From Stieleria varia (GTDB lineage: Bacteria > Planctomycetota > Planctomycetia > Pirellulales > Pirellulaceae), in assembly GCF_038443385.1 (NCBI RefSeq), contig NZ_CP151726.1:6262001-6326000 (forward strand): a DNA stretch of 64,000 nucleotides. Direction: 5' to 3'. Below the pieces are notes generated by a model. It was not told the origin of the DNA. It did not search any database and saw only the letters and a list, made by a program, of their open reading frames with translations. Positions within the stretch are counted from its first letter, which is position 1, and the number at the start of each line of letters is the position of its first letter. Below, one piece after another: positions 7,721-16,446 of the stretch. Position numbers and translations under genes: made by a program.

Positions 7721-8896
7721 TCACTCGGTGATCAAATGCGTTGCGACTTGGCATGCACCGTAGAAGTCCGGTAGTTCCAAACGCTCATCCGCCGTGTGAA
7801 TGTTCTTTTGGCCGCAACCCATCGTGACCGCCGCAATGCCGTGTCGGAACAACCAGTTGGCATCCAATCCGCCGTTGGCGATTGCACGATACGGCGAGCG
7901 TCCGATTCTCAGCAGTGCTTTCTCGGCCGCCTGAATGGACGGGTGATCCTCTGGCAACGCGAATGCTTCGTAGTCGACTTGGGATTGAAACTCGCACGTG
8001 CCAGAATGGCCTGCAGCGTTCGTGACTTCCGCTGCCGCGGTTTCGAACGCGGAGCGGATCTCGCCAACGATCCGAGTGCGCATTTCGCTGTCGTGGCTGC
8101 GTGCTTCTGCTCTCAACGAGACCTCGGGAGTCACCACATTGGTGGCATCACCACCGTGGATCACACCGACGTTGGCCGTGCCGACACCGAACTCGTTTTC
8201 GACTTTGCCCAACCAGCCGCGTCGATCCAGCGACTCGATCGCGCGGGCCGCCATCACGATCGCGCTGGCACCGTTCTCGGGGGCGACTCCTGCGTGCGCC
8301 GGAATTCCGCTCAGACGAATGTCCATCCGCTCTCCGCCGATCGCACCCGTGGTAACTTTGTCGAGCGATCCTCCGTCAAAGTTGAACGCGCGGTCGACGG
8401 TGCCGACCATTTCGGTCGACAGGTGACGTGCACCGTGAAGTCCGATTTCCTCTTGGATGATGAAGACGATGACGGCGGGAGCAAACTGTTCTTCACCGAC
8501 TGCTAAACGTTCCAGGGCCGCGGTCAAGATCGCAGCGCAACCGCTGCGGTCGTCCGCCCCCAGTCCCGTCGGCGCACTGCTGTGAACTTCATCGCCTCGA
8601 ACCTCCGGTTGGCTGCCCAGGCAGATAGGCACGGTGTCCATGTGCGCGGACAACATCGTGATGGGACCGCTGCCGCGACCGGGGAGCTTGACGATCAAAT
8701 TACCCGTATTGCCCTTGAGCTTGGTGCGTGTGTTTGCGTCGTCGGTTTGGATCCACGACGGATCGCAGTCGCCTGCGATCAATAACCCCGCGATCGCTTC
8801 CGCAACAGCTTTTTCGTCTCCGCTGCCGCCCCGAATGGCGGTCAAACTCAAAAAACGCTCCAACGCAGCCGTTTTGTTGACTTCGATCTCAGACAT
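7721..8896 (-). CDS. M20-family metallopeptidase (peptidase T-like)
   Basis: A 391-residue cytosolic enzyme with the two-zinc M20 motifs in order: SAHMDTVP (first His/Asp pair), GLGADDRSG (bridging Asp), IQEEIGLHGA (general base Glu and ligand Glu), FDGG (ligand Asp) and CGQKNIHTADE (last His). A lid or dimerisation insert with HAGVAPENGASA lies between. Length and motifs fit the peptidase T/aminoacylase branch, which removes N-terminal residues from small peptides. All ligands appear intact. The BFD-like gene follows after 10 bases. The exact substrate cannot be told from sequence. Confidence 0.88.
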   Translation of the reverse strand: MSEIEVNKTAALERFLSLTAIRGGSGDEKAVAEAIAGLLIAGDCDPSWIQTDDANTRTKLKGNTGNLIVKLPGRGSGPITMLSAHMDTVPICLGSQPEVRGDEVHSSAPTGLGADDRSGCAAILTAALERLAVGEEQFAPAVIVFIIQEEIGLHGARHLSTEMVGTVDRAFNFDGGSLDKVTTGAIGGERMDIRLSGIPAHAGVAPENGASAIVMAARAIESLDRRGWLGKVENEFGVGTANVGVIHGGDATNVVTPEVSLRAEARSHDSEMRTRIVGEIRSAFETAAAEVTNAAGHSGTCEFQSQVDYEAFALPEDHPSIQAAEKALLRIGRSPYRAIANGGLDANWLFRHGIAAVTMGCGQKNIHTADERLELPDFYGACQVATHLITE

Positions 8897-9006
8897 GGAC
8901 TCGCTACACTCCTGGATAGGATTGGGCGGCAGAAGGTGCGAACCGTTCTTCCGCTCATTACTTTGTTTTCAGTTCCGACCACCATTTTTGATCGACTGCA
9001 TTCCCC

Positions 9007-10155
9007 TTGAGTCTACCTGTTCTGGGCAACAACGACGATTCGCCTGACGGCCATTTGCCTGACCGCCAATCGAAAACACTCCCACCCTCTCACGATCTTC
9101 GTCCCGACAACATCAAACGGCACCTGCTGGATTTGTCGTTGGATGATTTGCGCCAATGGCTTGCGGACCGAGGACACAAGGCTTTTCGAGCCAAGCAGAT
9201 CTTTCACTGGGTGTTCCAACGTCGCGCGGATCACTTTGACCTTATGAGCGATTTGCCGAAATCGCTCCGGGAGCAGTTGTCGCGGGAATTCGACATCTTC
9301 CGCGCCAGCGAGTCGGCAAGACAGCAGTCGGTTGACGGTACCGAGAAACTTCTGATCCGGTTGGCCGATGGTGGTGAAGTCGAATGTGTGCTGTTGCGTG
9401 ACGGTGTCCGACGCAGCATCTGCGTCAGCAGCCAAGTCGGTTGCGCGATGGGCTGCGTGTTTTGCGCCAGCGGCCTGGACGGCGTGGATCGTAATCTGAC
9501 TCGCGGCGAGATCCTGGAGCAGATGCTGCGATTGCAATCTCGATTGCCGCAGCAGGAACGACTGAGTCATATCGTGATGATGGGAATGGGCGAACCGCTT
9601 GCCAACCTGGACAACGTGCTCGCGTCATTGGACGTAGCCAAAGATCCAGAGGGATTGGGGATCAGTCCACGACGGATCACGATCAGCACGGTGGGTCTGC
9701 CACCGGCGATCGATCGGCTGGCCAAGAAAGGCATCCCATACAACTTGGCCGTCAGTCTGCATGCCCCCAACGAAGAACTGCGCAGCCAACTGGTGCCGGT
9801 CAATCGCAAGATCGGTATCGATGCCGTGCTGGAATCCGCGCGGCGATATTTTGAGTCGAGCGGTCGTCGATTGACGTTTGAGTACGTGTTGCTGGGCGGA
9901 ATCAATGATGCGCCTGAGCACGCCAGGCAATTGGCGAGCATATTGCGTGGTCCTGCGGTGATGTTGAATGTGATTCCCTACAATCCCGTTGCCGGTTTGC
10001 CCTACGAAACGCCCAGCAGTCGCGCGATCGCGGATTTCCGACAAGTACTGGAATCGGCCGGCATCAACGTCAAGTTCCGCCAGCGCAAAGGCGGCGAGAT
10101 CGATGCGGCGTGTGGCCAATTGCGTCGCAACCGTGGTGGTAAGGTCGGCGCGTAG
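9007..10155 (+). CDS. rlmN: 23S rRNA (adenine2503-C2)-methyltransferase RlmN (radical SAM)
   Basis: This enzyme methylates C2 of A2503 in 23S rRNA and, in many bacteria, A37 of certain tRNAs, by a ping-pong radical SAM mechanism. The 382-residue product has the [4Fe-4S] motif in GCAMGCVFCAS, the SAM-binding segment MMGMGEPLANLDNV, ISTVGLPPAIDRL, and the essential C-terminal methyl-carrying cysteine in DAACGQLRRN. The N-terminal segment LDDLRQWLADRGHKAFRAKQI is the usual accessory domain. The start is TTG at 9007; no ATG lies before the conserved domain, so the first ~30 poorly conserved residues are uncertain. It is transcribed divergently from the M20 peptidase. Confidence 0.95.
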   Translation: MSLPVLGNNDDSPDGHLPDRQSKTLPPSHDLRPDNIKRHLLDLSLDDLRQWLADRGHKAFRAKQIFHWVFQRRADHFDLMSDLPKSLREQLSREFDIFRASESARQQSVDGTEKLLIRLADGGEVECVLLRDGVRRSICVSSQVGCAMGCVFCASGLDGVDRNLTRGEILEQMLRLQSRLPQQERLSHIVMMGMGEPLANLDNVLASLDVAKDPEGLGISPRRITISTVGLPPAIDRLAKKGIPYNLAVSLHAPNEELRSQLVPVNRKIGIDAVLESARRYFESSGRRLTFEYVLLGGINDAPEHARQLASILRGPAVMLNVIPYNPVAGLPYETPSSRAIADFRQVLESAGINVKFRQRKGGEIDAACGQLRRNRGGKVGA

Positions 10156-10168
10156 CGGACGAATCGTG

Positions 10169-10189
10169 CCGCAAGCGATCGGCTTGCGG
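10169..10189. terminator. Hairpin between the convergent rlmN and EF-hand genes
   Basis: A perfect 8-bp stem (CCGCAAGC/GCTTGCGG) with the loop GATCG lies between two convergent genes. No long T-run follows on the plus strand; on the minus strand the flank CCTTTTCACG lies upstream of the stem. It could serve both directions as a weak or factor-assisted terminator. Confidence 0.45.
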
Positions 10190-10221
10190 GACGTGAAAAG
10201 GATTGGTGATGAACGTGGCGA

Positions 10222-11613
10222 TCACTTCTTGGTGGCGCGAACTTGCATCCAGATCGCGTATTCGTCCAAAGTGATCTTGCCGTCGCGATTCGTGTCTGCA
10301 TCGGCGGGGCTCATCAACATCGGCTTCCACTCACTGGCGGTCAGCTCACCATTCTTGTTGGTGTCGTAACGCGAGATCAGTCGTTCCGCGTACTTCTTGT
10401 ACTTTTCATCAATGGGGCCAGATGGAGCAGCAGCAGATGATGAAGAGGATCGTTCAGAGTCTGATGAGCGGGAAGCGTCTGAGCTGGATGTCATGGACGA
10501 GCCAGAGTCGGCAGGTTGGTCCAATGCCAAGATCACTTCCGATGCCGTGATGATGCCATCAGAGTTCAAGTCGGACTTGGAGAACTCCGCGACGAGTTCC
10601 GCATTCCACTCGGTTGCAAATTCAGCCATTTCTATTTGGCCATCTTTGTTGACATCTTTGTCGATAAAGAAACCAGGCAGGCCTTCGATTTCTTTTTCGG
10701 CGCTCATCACGCGATAACTCTGCCTGCCGTTGTACACATCGGGCATTTCTGTTTCGACCGAGTCACCTCGATCTCGGGTCCGTCTGCGATCATCTTGCCT
10801 TGCTGTTTCGGCAGTTTCGCGACGACGAGCGTACCGGATCGCCAGTTCATTGACCGACAGTCGTCCGTCTTTGTTGCGGTCAAAGTCCATTGGATTTCCA
10901 GCCAAGCGGCTCGACAATTCGTCTTTGCTCAAGAATCCGTCGCGATTCCGATCGTAACGTGCCATTCGCTCGCTGGCTTCTTTGCGATCCTCGTCCGTGA
11001 TCTCCACAGCCATCATCTCTGCGGCAGGGCCGAAACCCATCAGCGGAGTCGTTTCCGTGGGCACGCCAAATCCGGGTACCAGCAGTTCCACTTCGAGGCC
11101 TTCATCGCCATTGCTCGATGGGGACGATGGGCCTCCGCGGTCACCACGCATCTTTTCGAATGACTCGGTCATCTTTTTCAGCGAGATCGGCTTTCCGGGC
11201 ACGATCGAAGGATCGCTTTGCTGCATCCGGGTGATCATGAACTGTGCCGGCCCCTGTTGTTCGTCGGGGTCCAAGATGCCGTTGCCGTTGGTGTCCAAGC
11301 GACTGAGAAATCCGCTGGGGTCGAATCCGCCGCCGCCCCGACTGCCTCGGTCACCGCCTGGAGGGCCGCCGCGGCTGCCACGATCGCCACCTCCGCCGAA
11401 CTGGGGGGGGCCTCCGCCAAAAGGTGATCCTCCACGGCCACCACGGTCTCCTCCGCCACCGAACGAAGGCCCGCCGCCGCCAAAAGGCGGTCCGCCACGA
11501 CTCCCCCGATCACCGCCAGGGGGGCCACCAAACTGTGCGTCGGCTGGCACGCACAGACAGGCGAGCAGGATGCTCAGGATGGAGAATCGCAGGGAGTGTT
11601 GTGATTTGGTCAT
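10222..11613 (-). CDS. Secreted Gly-rich protein with seven EF-hand calcium-binding loops
   Basis: A 463-residue protein with a signal peptide (hydrophobic 9-21, cleavage after ADA, residue 26). Residues 27-97 are a Gly/Pro/Arg/Phe low-complexity region with repeats such as GGPPFGGGG and GDRGSRGG. Seven EF-hand loops follow at about 107-118, 221-232, 245-256, 320-331, 348-359, 417-428 and 440-451 (for example DTNGNGILDPDE and DRNKDGRLSVNE), each with Asp/Asn at positions 1, 3 and 5 and Glu, or in one loop Asp plus Glu, at the end. A Ser-rich linker (~370-396) separates the last pair. Calcium binding is likely. EF-hand proteins of this build are common in planctomycetes, with role unknown. The gene is monocistronic. 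Confidence 0.85.
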   Translation of the reverse strand: MTKSQHSLRFSILSILLACLCVPADAQFGGPPGGDRGSRGGPPFGGGGPSFGGGGDRGGRGGSPFGGGPPQFGGGGDRGSRGGPPGGDRGSRGGGGFDPSGFLSRLDTNGNGILDPDEQQGPAQFMITRMQQSDPSIVPGKPISLKKMTESFEKMRGDRGGPSSPSSNGDEGLEVELLVPGFGVPTETTPLMGFGPAAEMMAVEITDEDRKEASERMARYDRNRDGFLSKDELSSRLAGNPMDFDRNKDGRLSVNELAIRYARRRETAETARQDDRRRTRDRGDSVETEMPDVYNGRQSYRVMSAEKEIEGLPGFFIDKDVNKDGQIEMAEFATEWNAELVAEFSKSDLNSDGIITASEVILALDQPADSGSSMTSSSDASRSSDSERSSSSSAAAPSGPIDEKYKKYAERLISRYDTNKNGELTASEWKPMLMSPADADTNRDGKITLDEYAIWMQVRATKK

Positions 11614-11725
11614 ATTGATTGAACCACGCAGGGAGATGAAGGTTCCGCAGCGCAGCTATTGAATCATACGGTCTAGTGTTGCGGGAGATGAAAAACGTGG
11701 CTTGGCACGAAAGCAGTCTGTGCAT

Positions 11726-11808
11726 ATCAGCCGCCACGCGATAGCGTCCGGTTCTTCCGCCCGTAATCGGGAACCGGACGCTATCGCGTGCCGGCTGATG
11801 AATAATCC
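11726..11808. repeat. Palindrome of the GATAGCGTCCGG family, perfect 20-bp arms
   Basis: The arms at 11735-11754 (CACGCGATAGCGTCCGGTTC) and 11771-11790 are perfectly complementary across a 16-base loop, flanked by ATCAGCCG and CGGCTGAT. Related copies lie at 1355-1420, 17791-17823, 41309-41347 and 58975-59050. This one lies between the EF-hand gene's start and the end of the DUF368 gene. Confidence 0.85.
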
Positions 11809-11812
11809 GCGC

Positions 11813-12862
11813 CTAGCGGGTTTTGGGTGGACTTACTCCGCTGGCGATTTTTTCCAGGGCGAGGACTGCAACGATCGCGCCAATGCAAAGGGCGACCGGG
11901 GTGATCAGACTGCCGTTCCAATCGCCCGGAGCCACATATTGCATGACTCGGTATTTTAGGTCCAGATCGGCGGTTTCTGGCGTGGGAACTTGCAACGGCC
12001 AAAGTTTGGCGATGCTGCCGAGCATCAATCCGACCAGTGCGGCCATGGTGACGTCTTGGTGGTGGCTGAGCAGGTGTCGCAGAACTCGCGAGAATGCCAG
12101 CAGTCCAAACAAGCAGCCGACGGAAAATACGCCCATCTGGACCAACTCGGTCGGCCCGACATTTCCCTTCGCTGCGTCCTTGATCATGCCCGTGATCGGC
12201 CCATACACCCCGAGCAACAGCAAGACAAACGCCCCGCTGATTCCTGGCAAAATCATCGCGCAGATGGCGATCGAGCCGGACAGAAACAGGTAGACCAACG
12301 AGGTGCTGCCGGCGGCGGGGGCCAGGAAGCTGATTCCGGCCGCGGCGGCAATGCCAAGTGTACATGCGACGATGCGAGAAGTCGTCCATTGGTGCACATG
12401 TCGCATGACGATCCAGGCGCTGGCCAGGACCAAACCAAAGAAGACTGCGAATGTTTCGGGCAATCGGTTGTCCAGCAGCCAGTGCATCGCGCCGGCCAAG
12501 CAGACGATCCCTGTCCCAATGCCCGCTCCCAGCGCAAACAGGAATCGTCCATCGATGTGGTTCCAGGCGTCCCGCCAACGGCGGTTCCGCAGCATCGCGA
12601 TCGCATCCCCGTCGACGTGGCTGATCGCATTGATCAAGCGACGGTAGTGCCCCAGAATCAGCGCGACCGTTCCGCCGCTGACTCCGGGGACCGTATCGGC
12701 GGCTCCCATGCAAAAACCACGAGCGACGTTCAGCAGATCGCCGCGAATTCCGGCACTTCGGTCGGAGGCAATGGCAGCGTCATTCTGCGGCGTATCCGAC
12801 GCATCCGGAATAACCGGAACGGAACTCGGGTGAGCAGGGGAGTCGTGTTCAGTTGTCTGCAT
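11813..12862 (-). CDS. popT: DUF368 membrane protein, undecaprenyl-phosphate translocase (PopT-like)
   Basis: A 349-residue polytopic membrane protein. It has the family's internally duplicated signature: GAADTVPGVSGGTVALILG in the first half and MILPGISGAFVLLLLG in the second, each starting a re-entrant segment. Eight or more hydrophobic stretches are visible. DUF368 proteins were shown to recycle undecaprenyl phosphate (C55-P) across the cytoplasmic membrane so it can be reused for cell-wall and surface-polymer synthesis. The divergent neighbour is uppP, which makes C55-P, so two steps of the same cycle share one intergenic region. The first ~45 residues are a hydrophilic extension and the start could be later. 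Confidence 0.88.
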   Translation of the reverse strand: MQTTEHDSPAHPSSVPVIPDASDTPQNDAAIASDRSAGIRGDLLNVARGFCMGAADTVPGVSGGTVALILGHYRRLINAISHVDGDAIAMLRNRRWRDAWNHIDGRFLFALGAGIGTGIVCLAGAMHWLLDNRLPETFAVFFGLVLASAWIVMRHVHQWTTSRIVACTLGIAAAAGISFLAPAAGSTSLVYLFLSGSIAICAMILPGISGAFVLLLLGVYGPITGMIKDAAKGNVGPTELVQMGVFSVGCLFGLLAFSRVLRHLLSHHQDVTMAALVGLMLGSIAKLWPLQVPTPETADLDLKYRVMQYVAPGDWNGSLITPVALCIGAIVAVLALEKIASGVSPPKTR

Positions 12863-12945
12863 CAGGGCTTCCTAGGAACCTTTTCGCGTCGAATACTCAT
12901 TGGAGCTGATCATGTCGTTCTTCACATCCACCGGATAAATCTCGC
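12863..12945. promoter_or_regulatory. Shared divergent promoter region of popT-like gene and uppP
   Basis: Only about 83 bases separate the two divergent starts, so both promoters must overlap or lie back to back here. No confident -10/-35 boxes or operator palindrome could be assigned by eye. Co-regulation is inferred from geometry and from the matching functions. Confidence 0.4.
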
Positions 12946-13740
12946 GTGTTGCATCCTATCCTTATCGTTTTGATTCTCGCCGTCATCCAAGGAATTGCCG
13001 AGTTCCTGCCCATCAGCTCATCGGGGCACTTGGTGATCTTTGGCAGATTCCTGGGCAAGGCGACTGAGTCTCCCACGATGGAGATCATCCTACACGCCGG
13101 AACGCTGGGGTCCATCTTGGTTGTTTTCTGGCGTCGCATTTTGAACTTGCTGACAAGCGATCGCCGCGTGATCCCACTTTTGATCGTGGGCACGATCCCT
13201 GCGGCGGTGGTGGGACTGACATTGAAATCTCAATGTGAATGGTTGCTCAAGAATCCCTTGTTGGCGGGCTGTATGCTGCTGGTCACCGGTGGAATCTTGA
13301 TCGTACTGGGCAGGTTGAAACCTCGTGAAGGCGAATATCAATCGATGTCGTGGTGGTCGGCCATTGCGGTCGGTGCATTCCAAGCCGTCGCGGTCTTGCC
13401 GGGTGTCAGCCGAAGTGGTTCAACGATTCTCGGCGGTCGGATGCTAGGCTTGAAAAATGACGACTCGGTCACGTTTTCCTTCTTGCTGGCGATTCCCGCC
13501 ATCGGTGGAGCAACCGTGTTGGCGCTCAAGGACGTGGTGGAAACCATTCAAGCCGGGGAGGCTCTCGACTACTCGCTCACCGAGATGGCGTTGGGCGCGG
13601 TCGTCTCGTTCATCGTCGGCATCGTTGCGTTGAAATGGTTGATCGGCTGGAGCAAACAAGATCGCTTGCACTGGTTTGCTTGGTGGTGCATCCCGTTCGG
13701 CATCGTCGTGATCGTGCTCGCGTTGACGCACGTGATCTGA
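12946..13740 (+). CDS. uppP: Undecaprenyl-diphosphatase UppP (BacA)
   Basis: UppP removes one phosphate from undecaprenyl diphosphate at the outer face of the membrane, giving C55-P for another round of peptidoglycan or polysaccharide synthesis; raised dosage is linked to bacitracin tolerance. The 264-residue protein has the conserved N-terminal motif QGIAEFLPISSSGH with catalytic Glu, the second motif LPGVSRSGST with the essential Arg/Ser, and about eight membrane segments. Length matches the family. The start is TTG at 12946 (LHPILIVLIL). The divergent neighbour is a DUF368 C55-P translocase. Confidence 0.95.
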   Translation: MLHPILIVLILAVIQGIAEFLPISSSGHLVIFGRFLGKATESPTMEIILHAGTLGSILVVFWRRILNLLTSDRRVIPLLIVGTIPAAVVGLTLKSQCEWLLKNPLLAGCMLLVTGGILIVLGRLKPREGEYQSMSWWSAIAVGAFQAVAVLPGVSRSGSTILGGRMLGLKNDDSVTFSFLLAIPAIGGATVLALKDVVETIQAGEALDYSLTEMALGAVVSFIVGIVALKWLIGWSKQDRLHWFAWWCIPFGIVVIVLALTHVI

Positions 13741-13879
13741 GTGCCCCTTTGGAGACTGATGATTTTGTGAGCCGCAATGCGCTCGCCTGGGCTGATGATT
13801 TAGTCGAAAATGGGAACGAAAGTGTGAGCCGTGGGCCGTAAGGCACCGCCCTGTTCAAGATCTGGGGTTGTGGCGCTGC

Positions 13880-13985
13880 GGCGCTCCGCAAGTTTCTGTC
13901 ACGTCCCTACGGGGCGTATGGTTTGAGTTTGGGCGGTTAGTAGCGTTCGTTCTCGACTTGGAAAGTCGAACGACAATCGTCGCTC
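13880..13985. repeat. CGACTTGGAAAGTCG palindrome (partial copy)
   Basis: CGACTTGGAAAGTCGAACGACAATCG lies at about 13954-13980 with the family's usual upstream flank (TTTGAGTTTGGGCGG). Fuller copies with both arms lie at 31308-31353 and 41654-41699, and another partial copy at 60048-60078. The rest of the 13741-14154 gap holds a small GGGGGAGAGG-type stem and no gene. Confidence 0.7.
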
Positions 13986-14154
13986 ACAATACGCGTTTGA
14001 GATCGAACCTCATGTCTAACTGCAACCTCTCCCTCAACTTGTTGGGGGAGAGGTCGGACGAGGCGTTGAGCCTTCGTCCGGGTGAGGGGGCGATACACGC
14101 CGGAAATGTGCGCAGACGGGGTCCTCACCCGAGCATCGCCTGGACGGCTAAGCT

Positions 14155-14500
14155 TGGACTGCTCAAAGTTTGGTGTTGTGTCTTTCTGGGTTTGCGCAAG
14201 AAAGTTTATGTCCCTACTGCCGGCCCCAGTGAGCCTCAGGCGCTAGCCGTGGGCCTGAGGCGGATTGTGGTGCCGGCCCACGGCTAGCGCCTGAGGCTTA
14301 CTTTGATTGCGATGCATGGAACGAAAACATGGACTGCCGGCGCAGCTGGTGGCCCCAGTGAGCCTCAGGCGCTAGCCGTGGGCCTGTGGCGGATTGTGGT
14401 GCCGGCCCACGGCTAGCGCCTGAGACTTACTTTGATTGCGATGCATGGAACGAAAACATGGACTGAAAAAAATGCCAACCCCAAACTTTGAGCAGTCCAG
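14155..14500 (+). mobile_element. MITE-like element, copy A, two hairpin modules
   Basis: It is bounded by TGGACTGCTCAAAGTTTGG at the left and the complementary CCAAACTTTGAGCAGTCCA at the right (14476-14500). Inside are two copies of the 28-base-arm hairpin AGTGAGCCTCAGGCGCTAGC...GCTAGCGCCTGAGG, 117 bases apart, each followed by TTTGATTGCGATGCATGGAA. It sits between the convergent uppP and TolC-type genes. No transposase is present. No clear target duplication was seen for this copy. Confidence 0.8.
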
Positions 14501-14523
14501 TGCCGTGCGCGTCACCATTGCGT

Positions 14524-16446
14524 CTAGTCTTCGGTCCCGACGTTATCTGCGTTGTCCGCCTCGGCGTCGTTGACGTCTCTTCTCTTATCGCTCTCATTCT
14601 CAGCCGCATTGACTTCCTCTGAGAGATCAATGGTGCTGGGGCTGGGCATGTCGCTTACCGGCAACGAAGAGATCACCATCGCTTGATCCAGCGGATCCAA
14701 CCCGAGTGCGACTTGCATCTGAACGAGTGCATCGAAATAGTCTCGCTGAGCTTCCACCAACTTGATTTCCGTCTCGTTGACCTTTGTTTCCAAGAGGTTC
14801 AGATAGATCAAATCGATCTTGCCTTGACGAAACGCAAAGCGATAGCGTTGCAAGACATCCAGGGACGCCTTCAAACTGGCTTCGGTTTGTTCCACGATCA
14901 ACGCAGACTGTTCCAACGCGTTTCGAGCGGTCTGCAGCTCAATCGAGATCTTGTCTCGTGCGAGTCGGAGCTTCTCGGAAAGTTCGTTGATTTTGCCGGA
15001 CGTCGACCGTACCTTGCCGCGTGCCTTGCTCCGTTGAATCGGCACTTCGCTGGTGAACCCGAGCAGCAACTCAAACTCGCCCTTGTCATCCGATTTGGTT
15101 GCCGGTTCGCCCATGTCCTGGGACGCTTCCATGACAAAATCGAGTCGCGGCAACATTTCGTTACAAGCCAACTGCTGGTCCAATTGCGTTTGTCGGATTT
15201 GCAATCGAATCAATTGCGGTTCGGGACGACGAGCCAGCGAGGAAAGCAAGGCCTCCTGGAGATCCTGCAATTCCAGCGGAGTGATCAACGGGAAACTTGT
15301 CGGCAACCACTGATCGTCGGGAACCAGACTTTGCCCAATTTCATTTCGGAGGTAGAGACTCAGCTTAAAACCCGTGGCGCGAAATTTCTGTTCGGTCTCG
15401 AATAGTTTTGCGCGGCGTTCGGCAATCAATTGTTCATTGAAGATCAAGTTGACTTCGGGAAACTTGTCTGCCTTGACGCCGATCTCGAACTGCTTGGCTC
15501 GTTTCTCCGCCAAATCCAGCAACTCACGTTGCGCGCGTAAAATGGCTCCAGCAGCGACCCATTGCCAATAGGCCGAGGCTGCTTCACGAGACGCATCGAG
15601 AATCGATTGCTGGATGGTGGGGATCGCCATCTGTTGGGAGAGCGATGCACGAAAAACGGCCACACGTTCGGCGTCGATCGCACGACCCTGCAGCAGCGGT
15701 TGAGTCAACTTGACTTTGAACTCGCCCGCGTCATCCGTTTGGCGTTCCTTGTACCAAGGCTGATAGAAACCACGTCCGATGCGATATCCTGCGGCGACGT
15801 AACCGCCCCACCAAGTTTGCCGGGCAAGCCCCAGTCCGTTTCGATAGTTGCGATAAAAACCGGTCGGCTCGGAAAGCGAAAAGGCGTCGAATTTGGTGTC
15901 GTAGGCTCCGCGAGCGCTCAACAGTTCACCGCTCGCGATGCGAGGTTGCTGACGCGCAGCAGCGATCTCCGGATAGCCTCGATAGGTGCTGGCGATCACG
16001 TCTGCCAAAGTCAACCCTTCGCGGATTTCCTCGGCCACGGCGTCGCCATCGATCAAATCGCTCAGCGGATCGTTGGCCAGCAGATCGGGCAGCATGGTCC
16101 GAGAGTCGAGTGCCTGCTGATCCGATCGGTCTCCAGAAGTTCTCTCGGAACCATCGACTCCGTTGAGCTCGACATCGCTATCGTCGTCAGCGCCGTCCAG
16201 ACCGTCATCGCTCCAAGCAGCCAGAAACTGCTTAAAGGTTTTCTCTTGTTCCTTGCCTCTGAACGGCCCCGTATCGGTGGGTGACTGAGCTTGGCAGATG
16301 GCAGCCGCCGTCCACGCGACCCCGAACGCTATCAACGAGGCTACGGTTTTGGCAGCTTGACCTTGACGCCTTTGTCCTTGTCTTTGTCTTTGCCGGTTGC
16401 CGGCTCGTCGTCGGCAACAATGGCCGGGAAACCATTGAGCTGTCGC
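14524..16446 (-). CDS. TolC-family outer membrane efflux protein
   Basis: The outer-membrane channel of a tripartite exporter. Residues ~120-590 show the TolC repeat pattern: long amphipathic helices, QTRLDQQLACNEMLPRLDF-type segments, and the typical final helix pair ending LVEAQRDYFDALVQMQVALG. A signal-like hydrophobic segment (ASLIAFGVAWTAAAIC) precedes AQSPTD. The C-terminus is an acidic tail (Glu/Asp/Asn-rich), which is unusual. The start is uncertain: ATG at 16446 overlaps the HlyD gene's end (16341) by ~106 bases and gives an Arg/Gln-rich leader, whereas TTG 16335 lies just after that stop but gives a signal peptide without a basic head. Third gene after the ABC and HlyD genes. Confidence 0.85.
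   Translation of the reverse strand, partial: ATAQWFPGHCCRRRAGNRQRQRQGQRRQGQAAKTVASLIAFGVAWTAAAICQAQSPTDTGPFRGKEQEKTFKQFLAAWSDDGLDGADDDSDVELNGVDGSERTSGDRSDQQALDSRTMLPDLLANDPLSDLIDGDAVAEEIREGLTLADVIASTYRGYPEIAAARQQPRIASGELLSARGAYDTKFDAFSLSEPTGFYRNYRNGLGLARQTWWGGYVAAGYRIGRGFYQPWYKERQTDDAGEFKVKLTQPLLQGRAIDAERVAVFRASLSQQMAIPTIQQSILDASREAASAYWQWVAAGAILRAQRELLDLAEKRAKQFEIGVKADKFPEVNLIFNEQLIAERRAKLFETEQKFRATGFKLSLYLRNEIGQSLVPDDQWLPTSFPLITPLELQDLQEALLSSLARRPEPQLIRLQIRQTQLDQQLACNEMLPRLDFVMEASQDMGEPATKSDDKGEFELLLGFTSEVPIQRSKARGKVRSTSGKINELSEKLRLARDKISIELQTARNALEQSALIVEQTEASLKASLDVLQRYRFAFRQGKIDLIYLNLLETKVNETEIKLVEAQRDYFDALVQMQVALGLDPLDQAMVISSLPVSDMPSPSTIDLSEEVNAAENESDKRRDVNDAEADNADNVGTED

Noticed and set aside
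11990..12973. 327-codon plus-strand frame opposite the DUF368 gene
   Set aside because: Gln/Asp/Arg-rich shadow; the minus-strand membrane protein carries the family signatures.
13868..14287. 139-codon frame behind uppP
   Set aside because: It runs through the CGACTTGG palindrome and the MITE A terminus, so it is made of repeat DNA.
14155..14500. Possible full insertion sequence
   Set aside because: Only ~345 bases with no transposase frame; treated as a non-autonomous element.
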